DNA from: Hymenopus coronatus | Taxonomy: Eukaryota; Arthropoda; Insecta; Mantodea; Hymenopodidae | DNA length: 64,000 nt | Assembly: GCA_030762935.1 (NCBI GenBank) | Contig: CM060899.1 | Span: 11,385,001 to 11,449,000 of the forward strand | Direction of reading: 5' to 3' | Part shown: piece after piece, positions 1 to 9,910 of the stretch | How the letters are laid out: each line of letters starts with the position of its first letter | Position numbering within the stretch: position 1 is the first letter of the stretch | Translations under genes and position numbers: made by a program | Notes under the pieces: generated by a model | Database searches by the model: none | Told to the model about the DNA's origin: nothing | The model's input: only the letters and a program-made list of their open reading frames with translations

Positions 1-411
1 CTTGTTATTAGGCAATATCATTGTTTCTAATATTACTAGATTTGATGTTGCGGCAACGGCGGTAGCATTAGCGGCATCGGCTGCGGCGGTGGTAAATTGC
101 TGATTTTGTGAACACCTGAATTTTTAATCCACGAGCCGCCACTGCTTTAAAACAAGCAAATTTTTTTTACTCACCCCCAAAATTTGTATCATCTTAACCT
201 TCACTAGCTGCTTAAGCTGAATGTTTTTGTACTCTATAAAGAATAATGGTGTTAAGCATTTGAAAGGTAGTTTGAAAGGATGAAACATTGTACAAAATGC
301 AGTGGAGAATAGTTTGTAAAGATACAATCACAGCACCAAATCTATTAAATTTTATTCTGTTCACTCTCAAAATGTTATTAGTGATCCTTCTTAACTACTA
401 ATAAAGCTTAC

Positions 412-937
412 CTGAATGCTATCACAAGCACATAAAATGTTTGTTTCCTGCCACCAAGGTTCTTCTTTAATTTCTATTTTCTTATCCATTTCATGATCAC
501 TGTTGCATTTTTTAACCTTCAATACAGAATCCTCTAGTAGAAATTCCCTCTTGTTCTGTAAATCAAAGTCTGAAACCAGAGTTTGTTCCTCAATTTCTAC
601 TTTTATATCCATCTTACAGCTGTTTCTGGATGTAAGAGTTTCAGATTGAATCTGCTTTATGGGATGATTCGTAAAACATCCTTCTTCTTTCTGTGAACAA
701 AGGTCTTGAAAAGTAGTCTCTGATTTAATTTCTGTTTTGACTGCCATATTACACTCATTGTCAAGAAGCACAGCATTACTGTTTGTTTTCACTGTAACAA
801 ACCTGGTAAAGAATTCACTCTCATTCTGTGAATGTTTATTGTTTGAGAGAGAACCCTCTTCTTTGATTTCTATTTTGGTATCCATTTCACAACTGCTGCT
901 GAATCTGATGGCACACCTCTTAACTTCATTAATACAT
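412..937 (-). CDS. Internal coding exon with repeated K-x-E-I-K-E-E motifs (host-like gene, partial)
   Basis: Open on the minus strand from a good acceptor (pyrimidine-rich tract then CAG at 938-940) to a good donor (CAG|GTAAGC at 411-406). It encodes about 175 residues with no stop. Four similar acidic/lysine blocks (MDTKIEIKEE, MAVKTEIKSE, MDIKVEIEEQ, MDKKIEIKEEP) recur roughly every 45-55 residues; each contains a psi-K-x-E pattern like a SUMO acceptor site. Such linkers are common N-terminal to zinc fingers in insect C2H2 proteins, but no zinc finger is visible here, so the protein class is inference. Residue continuity runs upstream of the first ATG to the acceptor, which argues for an internal exon rather than a start. 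Neighbouring exons were not found. Confidence 0.5.
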
Positions 938-1480
938 CTGTGGAGAAATGAACATATATGTATACCACACCATAAAATATATGTAATTTTATAAAGCCAT
1001 CAGCTATTGTTTAGGATAAACCTATCAACAAAAACATTACATACATGCTCATCCTGAAGTAGTAGCATTGATGGATAACAAATAATGATTAGGAATACTT
1101 GTGACTTTGCTAAGGAATTTCACAACATACAAATTACAACCTGTTGCTGCAAAAATTGAATTTCATGGCTTCAATGAGACCCCATTAAGTATGTTCTTAT
1201 CTGGCTTAACAAATGGAATCCATAAATTTGATCAATTAATGCAAATATCATTATTAAAAGTGGGCTTTGATTCCAAATTGAAGTGGAAGAAAAATGTTAA
1301 TATTGAAAGGAAATGGATACTAACATACAAACATAATATTGAGCTAGAATTTGTGTTTTAATAGGGAGAAAAAGAAAAAAGTTAACCATTAGGGAAAATG
1401 GGAACAAGGATGGGAAGGAGCAATTTGCTGGTTCATTTTGGTAATGTAATACTATTGATGACTAGTTGAACTGAATTGAA
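938..1480. other. AT-rich, no gene recognised
   Basis: Probable intron or intergenic DNA. A plus-strand 86-codon frame at 1101-1361 has no recognisable motif and no splice support. Confidence 0.4.
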
Positions 1481-1489
1481 TTCAGCTCC

Positions 1490-2575
1490 AAATTGCAACA
1501 GATTGGCAAGATGTTAGAAACTATCACTAACCAAACAAGGAATATGGAAAGCCATGCACAAAGTAATTGATGGTGACTGCAAACAGATGAAATTGCTTAC
1601 TGTAATTTTGTAGGAGAGAGAGAGAGTAAGATACTGGAGTGGGAAAGAAGGCTAATAAAATTTGGAGGAAAAGAATAGGACGATACATTTAATTTTTTTT
1701 TCATATACAAGAAAGAAGAGATAGACAAACAGCACCTTGAATCCTTATTCAACAGAAACTATGATTAAAGACTGTTGAATGCAGTACTGTTGATTATTAC
1801 AGAATTTGAAGGAGAGGATATAAATCAAGATTTATAATTGTTAAAACAGCTTCAATGTATTTTAAATATGAAGTGTTAAGGAACTAATAAGAAGTTAAAG
1901 AGGATAAGAATTTTTACTGAACAATATCTGGGTAAAAATCAATTAGAATTTAAAAATATAACAGCAAATGAAATGAAGAAAGCAAGGGTACAAAGGGGTA
2001 AAAAAAGTGTCCATGAAAGGAACTGAATTATGGATTGATGGCGCCAAGCAGGAAATTTGTCAGCATAATGGTGCACAGGATGGGAATCAAACTATACATT
2101 CAGTCAGAGGCAGAGAATATGGAATGATTAGTCAGCAATTTAACAAAGAGAGGAGAGGTGACACAAGCAACTCATCACCAGTGACATCACCAAGAAAACA
2201 GATACCATATTCAGATCAGTTGGTACAAGATACACAGAAGTTGACACTGGACACATCAGCTGATTTAGATGTATGGAGTCCATTGGGGTTAAGTGCAGTA
2301 TGTATGTCAGCAAGGGGCTTTTTGATCTTGAAAACCAACTCAGTAGAAGAGAAAATGTACATATACATACAAGAAGCCAAGTTGAAAAATTGAGTTAGAG
2401 AGTTGTCGATGGTGAGCTGGAATGCTGAAGATATAGCAGAAAAGATGCACAAAGGTGAAATCCTATAAGTGCTACAAAAAGGTGATTAGATATTGGTAAT
2501 AGAAACATGGTCATCCTAGGAAATACCAGGGTTTCATTTCTATGGTTTAAGTGGGATTGGCAACCCTGATTAACC
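1490..2575 (+). pseudogene. Decayed LINE: ORF1-like coil/RRM-type segment and start of endonuclease
   Basis: Conceptual reading in shifting frames gives pieces resembling arthropod RTE/CR1-type LINE proteins: a heptad-like stretch near 1490-1680 (KMLETITNQTRNME), a basic segment near 1890-2010 (ITANEMKKARVQRGKK), and near 2410-2560 a piece like an endonuclease N-terminus (WNAEDIAEKMHKGE, then IETW and EIPGF). Many stops and frameshifts interrupt it, so it is non-functional. The 128-codon frame at 2007-2393 is probably just an open stretch of this relic. Family assignment is by pattern recognition only. Confidence 0.4.
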
Positions 2576-2759
2576 AAAGAATTAGAATAATTTTTTTATT
2601 AATGTTATATCCAAGATGCTTATTTACACTAACATCAATTCTTTAGAATTACAATAAATAAATATTAAAAGCCTACTGTGGTGTTTTGATAACTTAATAT
2701 AAACCCAAATTGATGATGGCAGAAGGAGAAGGAACACTATCAGGTGAGCTTGTACCTCA

Positions 2760-3280
2760 AAATAATGAAAATTAAATTAGAGGAGTAACCACAAAAATTC
2801 TGCCAATATGGTAAAAGAATGTGAGAGTTTGGTTCATGCTGAATGAAGCTCAGATCATAACTGCTGGAATAACTTCTAAAATGGCTAAGTTCAATCTAGA
2901 GTGTGCTAGAATCTGATGTTGCAGAACAACATAACATTCTCAAACATAATTTACAGAATTTAAGAAACAATTCATGAGTTTGAGGAGTCAGAAGGAAGGA
3001 AAATAAACAAACTGCTCACTGAATTAGAATTGGAAGACAATAAACCATCATAACTACTCTAAGAAATGAAAAATCTGGCAGTAACACAAGTACTGGATGG
3101 CTTTTTAACAATTTTCATCCAAAGGTTAACAATCATGGTGCATTCTATTTTAGCATCTAGCAGCATCAACTCATATAACCGCACAATGGCTGACAAAATA
3201 ATTTATCTTACTGGACCAGCACATAGTGTTTATAGTGCCAAAAGTGGCACTGCAGAGCAAAATGCTTCAGCACCTTAGCA
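2760..3280 (+). pseudogene. gypsy-type Gag remnant
   Basis: Fragments in changing frames read like an insect gypsy/Ty3 Gag: VWFMLNEAQIITAGITSKMAKFN near 2830-2900, then FKKQFMSLRSQKE near 2960-3000, and later TMADKI..GPAHSVYSA near 3183-3240. The spacing between these blocks is normal for the family, but stops and frameshifts are frequent. It is followed after only a few hundred bases by an integrase region in the same orientation, so protease, RT and RNase H are missing between them. Confidence 0.6.
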
Positions 3281-3589
3281 GAGAGGCAGACTATGTGATT
3301 AGAAACACAAATAGCCTCTGGATCCAATAGACTCCAAGAGTACAACTCCAAATCAGAACATCGGGAAGGAAGGAGCCACTGTAATGCGGATGCCATGTCA
3401 TGATAATCCATCCAGGTGACTGTGGGCCACTGGCCACTTCACCAAGGTTGAGGAGAAACAGCATGCCACAGCTATTCTTTTCATTTTGGCAGTCCTGCAG
3501 CTTGATGGCATAGCACAGGCCAGAGAAGGGAGCATGATGGCATAGCACAGGCCAGAGGGGGCAGCAATTGTTGGATGCTGATTTGAGGC

Positions 3590-4790
3590 CACTCTTGAGA
3601 GATGTGGAGGCAGGGACCAGATCAACCTGGCAAGGTATCACTCCAAAAGTAATGTGTATAAGTCCTATTGGGAGCAGTTGCACTCACTGAAGATCAAGAA
3701 AAGATCAATTCTTCAGAATGTGGGAGTTGCCTGATGGAAAGACCCCGAGAGAGTTGATCTTCCCTCAGAGTAAGTTGACAGAAGTCCTAGAGTAAGCAGG
3801 AACTTTGGGAGGATATCTTCAATCCCTCTGAACAATCAACAAACTCTGACAGTGGTACTACTAGCTGAGACTAATGACAGAAGCTGAGAGGTGGTGATGT
3901 CAATGTTAAGTTATGTGACAAGTAATGGCCCACAGACCAGAAGCCGAGGTTGCATGCAGCAGTATAATCTCAGGGCACCTTTCTAATGCATTGCCATTAA
4001 CTGCCCCATTCCCTGTGTCAGACAGGGGCAAAAGTAACTGTTGGTTGCAATAGATTACTTCATCAGTAGGCAGAAATATGTACCATCCCCAACCAGGATG
4101 CCAAGACTATTGAGAACTACCTCATAGAAGAACGGTTTTGTCACTGTGGGTTATCATTACAGCTATACAGTAATCAGAGCACCAACTTTGAGTCTAACCT
4201 GATGAAGGAAATGCTGGAACCACTGGACAACACCACAGGCACATGCCATGGCTGAGTGGTGCATCAAGACCCTAGAAGGACACTTGAGGAAAGCTTTGGC
4301 CTATCATCAGAGAGACTGGGATTCAGGGTGACACTACTCTTGCTGGTCTTCTGCTCTTCATCCCACAACTCCACCAGGCTGACATAGCAAGTTTTGTTCA
4401 TGGCAGGAAACTGCATCTAGCAGTTGATCTGTTGTTTGGCAGCTCTTCTGGGTCAGAAAAGCAGTTGACTACATGGTGTATCTTGTAGACTGATTTCACA
4501 ATATGCATGAGATGGTGCGTCAAGAGATCCAGCAAACAGCAGGCCAACAGCCAAGATTTCCAGCAGGGTGATCTGATGTGGCTATATCGCCCTAATCAGA
4601 ACAAGGTATGTTGCCCAAAGTTTCAACAATCATGCATACCTAATTGTGAAGAGGAAAATCACAATGTCTACACATCCAAAGGATGCCAGAAGGGAAGATG
4701 CTGGAGGTATACTTGGATTATCAAGGCTATTTTGATGATGCTGTGCAGGATGACCAGCCCTGAGGAGGGATTAGTGTGACATTAATCCTT
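3590..4790 (+). pseudogene. gypsy-type integrase remnant (zinc-binding region, catalytic core, C-terminal)
   Basis: Plus-strand pieces follow the order of a Ty3/gypsy integrase. A WELPDGK..LIFPQSKL..VL segment near 3720-3800 corresponds to the region before the HHCC domain. PQTRSRGCMQQYNLRAPF near 3925-3985 and LLVAIDYF near 4030-4060 contain the first catalytic Asp region. AEWCIKTLEGHLRKAL near 4250-4300 corresponds to the catalytic Glu region, with the usual Glu replaced in what can be read. The final block (F..GDLMWLYRPNQNKVCCPKFQ, 4555-4630) matches the GD-x-VWL..P..KLQ C-terminal motif. It is interrupted by stops and frameshifts; no LTR was identified. Confidence 0.65.
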
Positions 4791-6000
4791 TTAGTGCCAA
4801 TCACTTTCAAATTATGATCTGAAAATTCTGCAAGAATTGCCAGTTACAATGTACTGGTGATGCCATTGTACATTTTAACTCTATCCAGCAAGAAAATCTG
4901 TGTACTTTCTATGTCATAGCCATAAGTTTTCTGGAGCGTTTCAGGACCTAATTTTTACACTCCAAAGTGCTAAATTAACTCTAAATTTAATTTCCCTAGC
5001 CGGTGTTTGTTGGTCGAAGCATAGTATGGTCTAGCCAAAGGTTATGAACTGAACTGAAGAGGAAATAGGAGCTGCAGTTTAGGATTTGTTAGAAGAAAGC
5101 AAGTGATTTTGAATTTTCAAACCTTGAAGGTGTTTCTGACATTAACATAAGAGAGGAAGATATATATTCTAGCTTCAGCATGAAAATACATCCGATTACA
5201 ATGGCACTTGTATGCTTGCAAATAATTGGTGTAGTTATCAAAATGGATTTACAGAGATGTAACCAGAAAATGCAATGTGAATCAACCATTCAGTTAAAAC
5301 AACAATATAATTGTTAAACTACACAGTAATCTACACTGCATTTGTACCCTATTGCTTTATGCCATTTTCTTTATTGGTGGTATCATGCTTATTTGTGTGA
5401 GGTTTTGGTGGTTCTTTTCAGTTTTCAGACTTCAGGTTGAGTGAATTTGTTTTTTGTATTTTAAAATATAATACACTAGACTAAAACAGAATGTAGTAAG
5501 GAAATATCTGTACTTTCATTTAATTAGCCTGAACTTTCTGTGCGGCAAGGTTTTGTATGCCTAGTTATTGATTATTTGGGACTTAATTTTTTAAACATAT
5601 GGAAGACTTTTTGTCCATATAATGCAGGGCTGACACTAAAAGAGTAAAGGTCTTGTATTCAGGAAATGATATTAGAAATCAATTCTACACATAATTGCCA
5701 CACATGTATTAGCTGTTTCCTCTGGAAAGCTTACAGGTGATTGTAGCACAAGTTCTGTTGGTTTTCTTTAAGTAGCCAGAATCATTGTCCCATGGACTAC
5801 AACTTTAGCAGGTAGTTCAAAAGCCTTGGAACTCGACACATGCAAGAGTGTTTACCTTTTTTAGTAATTTCTGTTGACATCATTAACAGCTGTAAAAGGA
5901 AGAACTGCAACAGGTGAGTGAGTTTATGATTGGAGTTCTTAGCACCTGGTTATGTGTATATGTGTGAAAGCGATGAATAAACTTTACTTTTTTGGATAGT
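4791..6000. other. No gene recognised
   Basis: AT-rich DNA without splice-supported frames or recognised repeats. It may contain the 3' end of the gypsy remnant, but no terminal repeat could be matched by eye. Confidence 0.4.
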
Positions 6001-6002
6001 GT

Positions 6003-6195
6003 TTAATGCCTGCTTTTACTATGGCACTGAAGGTGATGACACTGGAGATATATGGAATTAAAATGGAGCACCAGTGGAACACAATGGCAGGGGAAACCAG
6101 AGAACCCAGAGTAAACCTGCCCTTGCTCTGCTTTGTCCACCACAAATCACACATATGATTGCCTTGGTGAGAAGCGAAAGCTTTAACCATAGTGC
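6003..6195 (-). repeat. SINE-A copy (body, diverged)
   Basis: The reverse complement matches the body of the better-preserved copy at 23299-23533: the GATTTGTGGTGGACAAAGC segment, the CCA..GTGTTCCACTGGTGCTCCA segment and the ATCACCTTCAGTGCCAT.GTA segment occur in the same order. The tRNA-like head is hardly recognisable here. Confidence 0.7.
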
Positions 6196-7589
6196 AGCCG
6201 AAAATGTTACTGCAGAATTGTTGTGAAAGTATTAGAATAAAGATAGTTCTTATCCAGATTTCAAATAATAAAAAGAATTTTGCTACAATATAGTTACATG
6301 ATTTTTTTCCAAATATTTACTATCTACAATTATCCATCATAATTATACATTTTAAATCTGCTGCACTTATGAGGTTTTTAAAAGGTAAGCAGCAATGTTA
6401 ATGACTTTGAAATCCCTTGTTATTTGCATGACATAAGATAAACGTATAGCACATCACCTCTTGAAAAAATATTCATTTATAAAAATTAAAATCAATAAAG
6501 CAGGATATCTCGGAAATGGCTAATATCACAAAACATGTAAAATACTTTATGCACTTTAACAAGTCCTACATTGTTTTGTACAGAATTTTGTCTATTCCTA
6601 CAGTTACCAAAAATACAAATCATTCCCTTAGAAACATAAAGATATAAATTTTGTCATGCATATATCCTGAAATTATCCTATTTTAATCAAAGTCAAGACC
6701 AACAATTCTTTTTTCTACCAAAAGGGTAACTCTAGGTGTAGCATTTTCTCCAAAATATTTGGGTCTTTAGGAGCAGTTTCTCACATTTTTGTAGCCCTTA
6801 AACTGCCCAAATGTTGCTTGTAGGGGGTTTCTGTTATAGCAAAAATGTGAGGTAAGGAAAACTATGATTACTTTGGTTGCAAGCACATGCTGCAGCATTT
6901 CCATCCACTAGATTGGCAGTGTTTTAAGTTCTTTTGCTCTTGTTTTATGCTGTTTTGTTTTCTCTTTTTTCCCCACAAACCTATTATTTTAAGTTTATAT
7001 TTGCAAAGCCCTTCAGCTACACTTTACAGCTTTGGGCCTTCAATGATGGACTATGCTTTATGGTAGAAGTTAATGAAATGCTGGCAGCACCATCCCAAGC
7101 TATAGTCGTTATTCACAAGTTTGCAGCTTCTACACAGCAGAAGACATAAATAAACTATCCTGCCTCACCTGCAATGAATGTGTTTGTGTCAGTGTCATGT
7201 GCCAGGGGCAAGATATGGAAACTCATCTAATTTTTGTGTTGCACCTATGGAACATGAATCTAAACACCACTTTGGTTGTTAACTTTGTTTTTGATCTATT
7301 TCCTTTACAAACAGGCAGGCCAAATACAATGACTGTTCTCTAAATATTCCCTTTTCATATCAGACCATCTCAGAATGTAACAAATGTGGAGTACACATTA
7401 ATAGAGAAAGTAAGAGTATTGAGTTACTCTAGTACAGGGGAATGAAGGTTATACTTTGTAATGATTTACTGAATCCAGCACAGAATATATCTAACATAAT
7501 ACTAAAGTAATGAGTACAAAGCACAAGATGGTGCTCAAACAAAATCAAATAACCCATCCAGCCACCCCTTTTAGCAACTTCTCTTACTT
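6196..7589. other. No gene recognised
   Basis: AT-rich. A 71-codon plus-strand frame at 6934-7149 shows no motif. The right end (about 7385-7589) may contain a very diverged start of the dispersed repeat described next. Confidence 0.35.
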
Positions 7590-7965
7590 AGTGTGTGTGT
7601 TCAGCATAGCATAGTTCAAAAATATCGAACTATATATCTAAAGCCTGTATCTTTCAAGGTTGTGATATGAAGATTTTCAAGATAATCCCCACACCAAACT
7701 AAACTTTGTATGCAAAAACTTTTGAAAATTCTATTTTGTTTCCTTCAAAAAGGCTCAAATGACTCTCATTAAAGTACTGTTTATAAAAAATATTCACTTC
7801 ACAAATAAAATCTATGTCTTGAATTTTCTGGGCATAACCTCTGAAGATTCTTCATTCTGGATGAATTTGCCTTAGTTTTGCATAACTGGTAAACCATAAA
7901 ACATAGCCAAAACTTTACTATACAAAAAAAAGTGGATCTTGTTAAAACACAATTTATGTCTTATA
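7590..7965 (+). repeat. Dispersed ~0.84 kb repeat, copy C, left part
   Basis: Aligns by eye with the middle of the units at 29758-30590 and 30590-31462. Shared blocks include TTCCAGGG/TTCAAGG followed by TGAAGATTTT..GA.AATCCCC, ACAAATAAAAT.TATGTCTTGAATTTTCTG, and the GTTAAAACACA.TTTATGT block at 7939-7957. Similarity stops at about 7965, where GC-rich DNA begins, and resumes near 9650. The repeat was therefore interrupted by an insertion. Confidence 0.65.
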
Positions 7966-8138
7966 GGAGAGAACGTAGGCTTTCACGGCCAGAGTCATTG
8001 TAACTAAGAAATGTTTCCGGGCTGTTTTGCCGTGGTCTGCTGGTGTTAGGAGTACCAGACGTTTCGTCCACAACTACGGTGGACATCTTCAGTGGCGCGG
8101 TCGAAGTTTTCTAGGAGAAGGTTTCGCTGCGTCTGAAG
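7966..8138 (-). mobile_element. Penelope-like element 3' end with hammerhead-like core
   Basis: On the minus strand the segment holds CTGAAGA (8092-8086), a stem GTCCAC/GTGGAC closed by a short loop (8085-8066), and GAAAC (8065-8061). This is the conserved order C-U-G-A-N-G-A, stem II, G-A-A-A of a hammerhead ribozyme. A further partial hairpin (GTCTGGT/ACCAG-AGAC) follows. Penelope-like elements are known to carry minimal hammerheads in their terminal repeats. No canonical UH cleavage triplet could be assigned with confidence, so activity is not claimed. It lies directly beyond the poly(A) tract of the ORF1 unit, in the same orientation. Confidence 0.55.
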
Positions 8139-8142
8139 CGTT

Positions 8143-8176
<34 letters not shown>

Positions 8177-9650
8177 GAAAGGGGAGACAGAGAGAGAGAG
8201 TTGGAGGGTTGAAAGAATGGCTTATCTCGCCATTGGGTGAAGATTAGAAGGGAAAAATCGGGTGTGATAGGAAAGGAACAGTGAATGGGGAATGATGGAG
8301 TTCCGCGGTAGCACCTCCGTGATTATTGGTAAAGTTGATGTTGCTGCAGCATATGGGGCTGCAACAAGGAATGGCTTATCTAGTCTGTAAACATGACCCG
8401 AGGGCCCTGAGTACAGCGCTAGGGAGTCTTGGGTGTGCTTTAGTACTGATGTCTGGTGGAACGGGTGTGTGTGAGAGGGCATGAAGTTTTGGTGGTAAGG
8501 TCCTGAAGAATCCGTTGGTGACTACTTGCAATTTGCTCGGCCACATTGTTGACTGTCAGTTCTTGGCTGTCAAGAACTGCAGTATAGCACTTATTGACGT
8601 CCTTTCGGGTTCCCTTGAGTAGGTCATCCAGAAAGGTGAGGCGTAATGGCAATTTTGAAGTTTGAACATAGAGGTCCTGGTTGGCCTCCAAGATCCTGGC
8701 GTTTACGTCGTGGATTTCCTGTAGTAGGGTGTAGAGGACGTCCAGCTCCAAGAGGAACTCAGACGTGACCTTCTTCTGGGCTATGGCATCGGTGTCTTGA
8801 CGGTTGGCTGTAGGAGTGGTGTGGGCGTCTGAGATGGCTGCGGTCATGGTAGTGAGGGCTTCTTCCAGCGTGTTCAATCGGCCGCTAATGAGCAGGACCT
8901 CTGAGTGCAGGTCCTGCACGGCGTCTTTAACGGCGCTGTCGGATGGCGCTGCTGCCTGTGGAGTGTTAGTGGCGGCAGGCAGGTGAAGGGTGATGGAGTC
9001 TTCCGTCTGCGTCGAGGTGGTGGTTGTTGAAGTCCTCGCCTTTTTGTCTATGGGTGTGGCGGCAGAGGCTGGTGTCAGGTGGCGGCGGCTGCGTGGGTAA
9101 TAGGGGCACTGCGCCTGTCCTGTGAAATGACCAGGGCCATCACAGGTGGCGCAGTACCGGCGTCGAAATCTGAGATCATGAGCTGCGCATTCAGCTGTCA
9201 ATCTGGGCGCCCCACAGTAGTGGCACCGTGGGGGCTCAGCGCAGGTGTCGGCGGTGTGGCCGAATGCGCAGCAGCGGCGACATGGAAGCTGGCGACTACC
9301 TCTGCTGGCCTCAACTGTGTGACGGCGCCCACAGATGAGCAGACCGTCAGTCAAGGCTGCAGTGTAGTCGGTTGCGTCAGAGAATTCGAGGCGCACCAAT
9401 GGTGTTGGACCCCTCGAACTAGTGATACGGGAAGCCCGTATCACTGAGGGCCACTGGTGGCGAGCTGCTGCGGTGAAGAAGCGGTGGGGGAGGTCCAGCG
9501 GAACTCCCCGGATCACCGCGCTGTGCCTCACAGGAAGCACAGGTTGGTTGGGCTGCGGTGGCTGCGTTGTACATGGCTCGGTCACAGCGGCGGTGGATGA
9601 TTTGCTGGCCGGCAGGTGCTTATTTGTTTAATTGGTGGCCATGCAAAGTG
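8139..9650 (-). mobile_element. ORF1-only LINE-like insertion with poly(A) tail
   Basis: On the minus strand the order is: short 5' leader (about 9650-9586), intact ORF1 (9585-8440), ~260-bp 3' untranslated region with CT-rich end, then a poly(A) tract (T-run about 8145-8175 on the plus strand). No endonuclease or reverse transcriptase follows ORF1. Base composition is far more GC-rich than the flanks, and the insertion splits copy C of a dispersed repeat. This resembles the ORF1-only derivatives known from mammalian L1 (HAL1), presumably mobilised in trans. A clear target-site duplication was not seen. Confidence 0.6.
8440..9585 (-). CDS. LINE-type ORF1 (Gag-like) protein with three zinc knuckles
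   Basis: An uninterrupted 381-residue frame. N-terminal residues 1-100 look like a nucleic-acid-binding fold seen in Jockey/I-type ORF1 proteins (VIRGVPLDLP..., VRLEFSDATDY). Residues about 101-170 hold three Cys/His clusters: CRRCCAFGHTADTC (classic Cx2Cx4Hx4C), CHYCGAPRLTAEC, and CATCDGPGHFTGQAQC. A Thr/Ala-rich linker and a helical C-terminal region (about 215-370, LNTLEEAL..., LDVLYTLLQEIHDVNARILEA) with coiled-coil character follow. The likely role is RNA binding in a retrotransposition particle. The first ATG gives normal length for the class. Its intactness among heavily decayed neighbours suggests recent insertion. Confidence 0.75.
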   Translation of the reverse strand: MTEPCTTQPPQPNQPVLPVRHSAVIRGVPLDLPHRFFTAAARHQWPSVIRASRITSSRGPTPLVRLEFSDATDYTAALTDGLLICGRRHTVEASRGSRQLPCRRCCAFGHTADTCAEPPRCHYCGAPRLTAECAAHDLRFRRRYCATCDGPGHFTGQAQCPYYPRSRRHLTPASAATPIDKKARTSTTTTSTQTEDSITLHLPAATNTPQAAAPSDSAVKDAVQDLHSEVLLISGRLNTLEEALTTMTAAISDAHTTPTANRQDTDAIAQKKVTSEFLLELDVLYTLLQEIHDVNARILEANQDLYVQTSKLPLRLTFLDDLLKGTRKDVNKCYTAVLDSQELTVNNVAEQIASSHQRILQDLTTKTSCPLTHTRSTRHQY

Positions 9651-9910
9651 AACCAAACTTCAATTGTTCACATAGCAACCATCTTTAAGAAGATTTGACT
9701 ATTACTTTAGCTTAATACATTCCTTTATTTTCCTTCTGCTTAGAAGGAATAAGAAAATTTCTGCTAATGTTTTTTTCCATTAGCATGCTGTAGATAAAAG
9801 CTTATCTTTAGTAAGAATAGTTTGTTTGCAGAACACGTAAAGAAATTCAATTGAATGGAACACATCTGAATTTTTTTTAACCAAACATTGCAGATGTGTA
9901 TTTGTTTTGC
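9651..9910 (+). repeat. Dispersed ~0.84 kb repeat, copy C, right part
   Basis: Resumes similarity to the units at 29.8-31.5 kb: AACTTC..TT.A.ATAGCAACCA near 9656-9685, TATTTTCCTTCTGCTTAGAAGGAATAAG (compare CTTACAAGGAGGCAAGTAA), GTTTGCAGAACACGTAAAGAAA and TTGAATGGAACACATC near 9850-9870. About 130 bp present in the other copies is missing at the insertion point. Confidence 0.6.

Noticed and set aside
9079..9631. Plus-strand frames of 122 and 69 codons
   Set aside because: Antisense to the intact ORF1 at 8440-9585, which has clear zinc knuckles.
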